Below are positions 5,044 to 6,352 of a stretch of 6,352 bases of DNA, piece after piece. The number at the start of each line of letters is the position of its first letter. The first letter of the stretch is position 1. This stretch comes from Nitrospinaceae bacterium (GTDB lineage Bacteria > Nitrospinota > Nitrospinia > Nitrospinales > VA-1). The stretch lies in contig JAESTE010000124.1 in assembly GCA_016763735.1 (NCBI GenBank), positions 1 through 6,352 on the forward strand, given 5' to 3'. The notes under the pieces were generated by a model. The model was given only the letters and a program-made list of their open reading frames with translations. It made no database searches and was not told where the DNA came from. The position numbers and the translations under genes were made by a program.

Positions 5044-6293
5044 CAAAAATCCTCCGATGATGGAATGCGGGTATATGAAATCTTTGCGCCAGCATATCCG
5101 CCAGGCGGCGGTGTCCAGGGGCCAATCGATGCGACCCGCTTGCCGAATTTTCGATTGAGGAAATCTACAGCGCTCGTGATACGCTCCCATTTTTGACGCG
5201 CATGATCGTCATTAAGAAAAAGGTCAAGCTGACGGCAATCAGCAGGTGCGAGATCAAGCAAGGTTACGCCGACACGAACGATTTCGATATTCCGCCGTGC
5301 TTCTCGTTTCACCCGATCCCAAAGCCGTCCAAGCGCCGTGAGACATGCATGGTCGTCATGAACATAGTGAAGGGTTTCTTGCCCGAACCATCCGCCATCG
5401 CGAATGTCGAGCCACAGCCACAGCTTGTTGGCGTAAAACTTATCCCGGCGCATGCGGAACGCCGCCTTTGCCATTAGATGACGTGAGAATGCACGGGCGT
5501 TATCGATATTACGCAAGTAAGGTGGCAACACGCGACCATGACCAAACATGCCCCGACCGGTTGGCGTGGCTTTGATGTCATAGCCATGAAGCGCGTACCA
5601 CATACGCTCACCATTCACATTGCCCCACAATGCTCGCAACTGTTTGGGCTGCGTCTTTAAGAGATCGCTGACTGTCCAAATATCGGCTTTGTTCAAACGG
5701 CGTTCCATACGTGCGCCAATACCGGGAACATCTTCAAAAGGTTGCGATAAGAGTGGGGCGGGCATATCCTCCGGACGCCAGATGGTGACGCCATTGGGCT
5801 TGTCGATCTTGCAAGCGATTTTTGCGAGCATGCGATTAGCGGCAAAGCCCATTGAGCAGGTGATGTGTGAGCCAACATTTTCATCAATGCGTTTATTGAT
5901 GCGCGCCGCGAGTGAATGTGGATTTTCAATCGTCCGGCGATCAAGTGTGCAGGTAAGTTCATCTATAGACTTCACCGTCTCAATTGGAATTTCACAACGA
6001 ATTTCGTTTAGGAGCGTGTTGTGGGCGCGTCTGAATAAATCGGGACGTTGGGTCACGAGAACGATATCAGGACATTGCTTGCGCGCATCTGGTACGCGCA
6101 TGACGTTGATACAGCCCGCCGCTTTAGCTTCTTTTGAACAGGCAATGACCACGGTTGAATTTGCGGCGGATGTTTCAAACGGAATGACGCCTACCGGACG
6201 GCCTCGAATAGCGGGAATTGCTTGCTGCATGACGCTCGCAAAGAAGCCGTCAAAGTCTAGATACAGGCTTTCGATGGTCTCCGGTTTGCGCAT
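5040..6293 (-). CDS. UmuC/ImpB-like Y-family translesion DNA polymerase
   Basis: A 417-residue error-prone polymerase of the UmuC/DinB (ImpB/MucB/SamB) family, which copies past DNA lesions. Palm residues are present: LDFDGFF (12-18, D13) and KSIDELTC (108-115, D111 and E112). F18 sits at the steric-gate position that excludes ribonucleotides. In the finger region the triphosphate-contact motif reads CSKEAK (52-57) rather than the SYEAR of DinB, closer to UmuC. A helix-hairpin-helix, EDVPGIGARMERRL (187-200), follows. The little-finger domain spans about 245-350. QLDLF (355-359) is a beta-clamp binding motif, and the tail KISYTRIPSSEDFW closes the protein. The frame is open to the window edge, but ATG 6293 is chosen because GGGA lies eight bases upstream and the finger/palm start follows directly; ATG 6320 is the alternative. 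Databases may call it 'type VI secretion protein ImpB', which is misleading. No umuD-like gene is adjacent. Confidence 0.9.
   Translation of the reverse strand: MRKPETIESLYLDFDGFFASVMQQAIPAIRGRPVGVIPFETSAANSTVVIACSKEAKAAGCINVMRVPDARKQCPDIVLVTQRPDLFRRAHNTLLNEIRCEIPIETVKSIDELTCTLDRRTIENPHSLAARINKRIDENVGSHITCSMGFAANRMLAKIACKIDKPNGVTIWRPEDMPAPLLSQPFEDVPGIGARMERRLNKADIWTVSDLLKTQPKQLRALWGNVNGERMWYALHGYDIKATPTGRGMFGHGRVLPPYLRNIDNARAFSRHLMAKAAFRMRRDKFYANKLWLWLDIRDGGWFGQETLHYVHDDHACLTALGRLWDRVKREARRNIEIVRVGVTLLDLAPADCRQLDLFLNDDHARQKWERITSAVDFLNRKFGKRVASIGPWTPPPGGYAGAKISYTRIPSSEDFW
5051..5055 (-). promoter_or_regulatory. Ribosome binding site of the zinc-ribbon gene, inside the polymerase gene
   Basis: GGAGG on the minus strand lies within the last codons of the polymerase gene, seven bases before GTG 5043. 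It decides the start and explains the four-base gene overlap. Confidence 0.75.
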
Positions 6294-6338
6294 AGCATCA
6301 GTCCCATCCCGCAACCCCATTGTGGCGGGAAAAGAATA

Positions 6339-6352
6339 GAACAAAAAGAGAA
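6339..6352 (-). promoter_or_regulatory. Probable LexA (SOS) box, cut by the window edge
   Basis: On the minus strand TTC (6352-6350), seven bases TCTTTTT, then GTTC (6342-6339). This matches the alphaproteobacterial LexA site GTTC-N7-GTTC in every visible base; only the first G (position 6353) is outside the window. It lies about 45 bases before the polymerase start, where repression of a promoter is expected. It predicts that both operon genes are switched on by DNA damage. Confidence 0.72.

Noticed and set aside
5040..6293. Type VI secretion component, because ImpB is also a T6SS gene name
   Set aside because: Sequence motifs are those of a Y-family DNA polymerase; the shared name is a historical clash.
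5620..6339. A 239-codon plus-strand frame antisense to the polymerase gene
   Set aside because: The polymerase on the opposite strand has clear catalytic motifs; this frame gives low-complexity, Ser/Arg-rich sequence typical of an antisense shadow.

Overview
The window looks like bacterial accessory DNA, most likely from an alphaproteobacterium. The main clue is at the right edge. The last 14 bases read, on the minus strand, TTC-N7-GTTC in front of a Y-family DNA polymerase gene, which is the alphaproteobacterial LexA (SOS) box GTTC-N7-GTTC with its first G just outside the window. An AlpA-type regulator, a conjugation-type ATPase and a SIR2-domain protein point to a mobile or defence-type island. 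No integrase, transposase, tRNA, rRNA or CRISPR array is visible.

Left block, plus strand (1-2300): the C-terminal end of a TerB-like protein (stop at 161-163); an unrecognised 152-residue protein (215-673); a soluble VirD4/TraG-like P-loop ATPase (767-1951, start moved to an internal ATG); a 61-residue AlpA-family helix-turn-helix regulator (2057-2242); and a clear rho-independent terminator with a GCAA tetraloop (2265-2300). A 12-bp perfect palindrome lies 23 bases before the AlpA start, and inverted repeats precede the 152-residue gene.

Middle block, minus strand (2301-4788): about 250 bases with several consecutive predicted hairpins, then a 586-residue SIR2-domain protein (2547-4307), convergent with the left block. 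It has a TTG start preceded by a well-spaced GAGG. Its N-terminal half is a recognisable SIR2 NAD-binding domain, and its C-terminal half is not recognised. About 480 bases upstream hold no convincing gene, only short repeats and inverted repeats.

Right block, minus strand (4789-6352): a two-gene operon under the probable LexA box. The first gene is a UmuC-like Y-family polymerase (5040-6293) with its catalytic acidic residues and a QLDLF beta-clamp motif. The second, overlapping it by four bases, encodes an 84-residue zinc-ribbon-like protein (4789-5043). This pair forms a DNA-damage-inducible mutagenesis unit, and the small protein's role is unknown.

The window therefore joins three functional blocks: a stress or transfer-type ATPase cassette with its regulator, a probable NAD-consuming defence protein, and an SOS-controlled translesion polymerase with a small partner. 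Whether the first two form one system cannot be decided from the sequence. They are on opposite strands and separated by a terminator.
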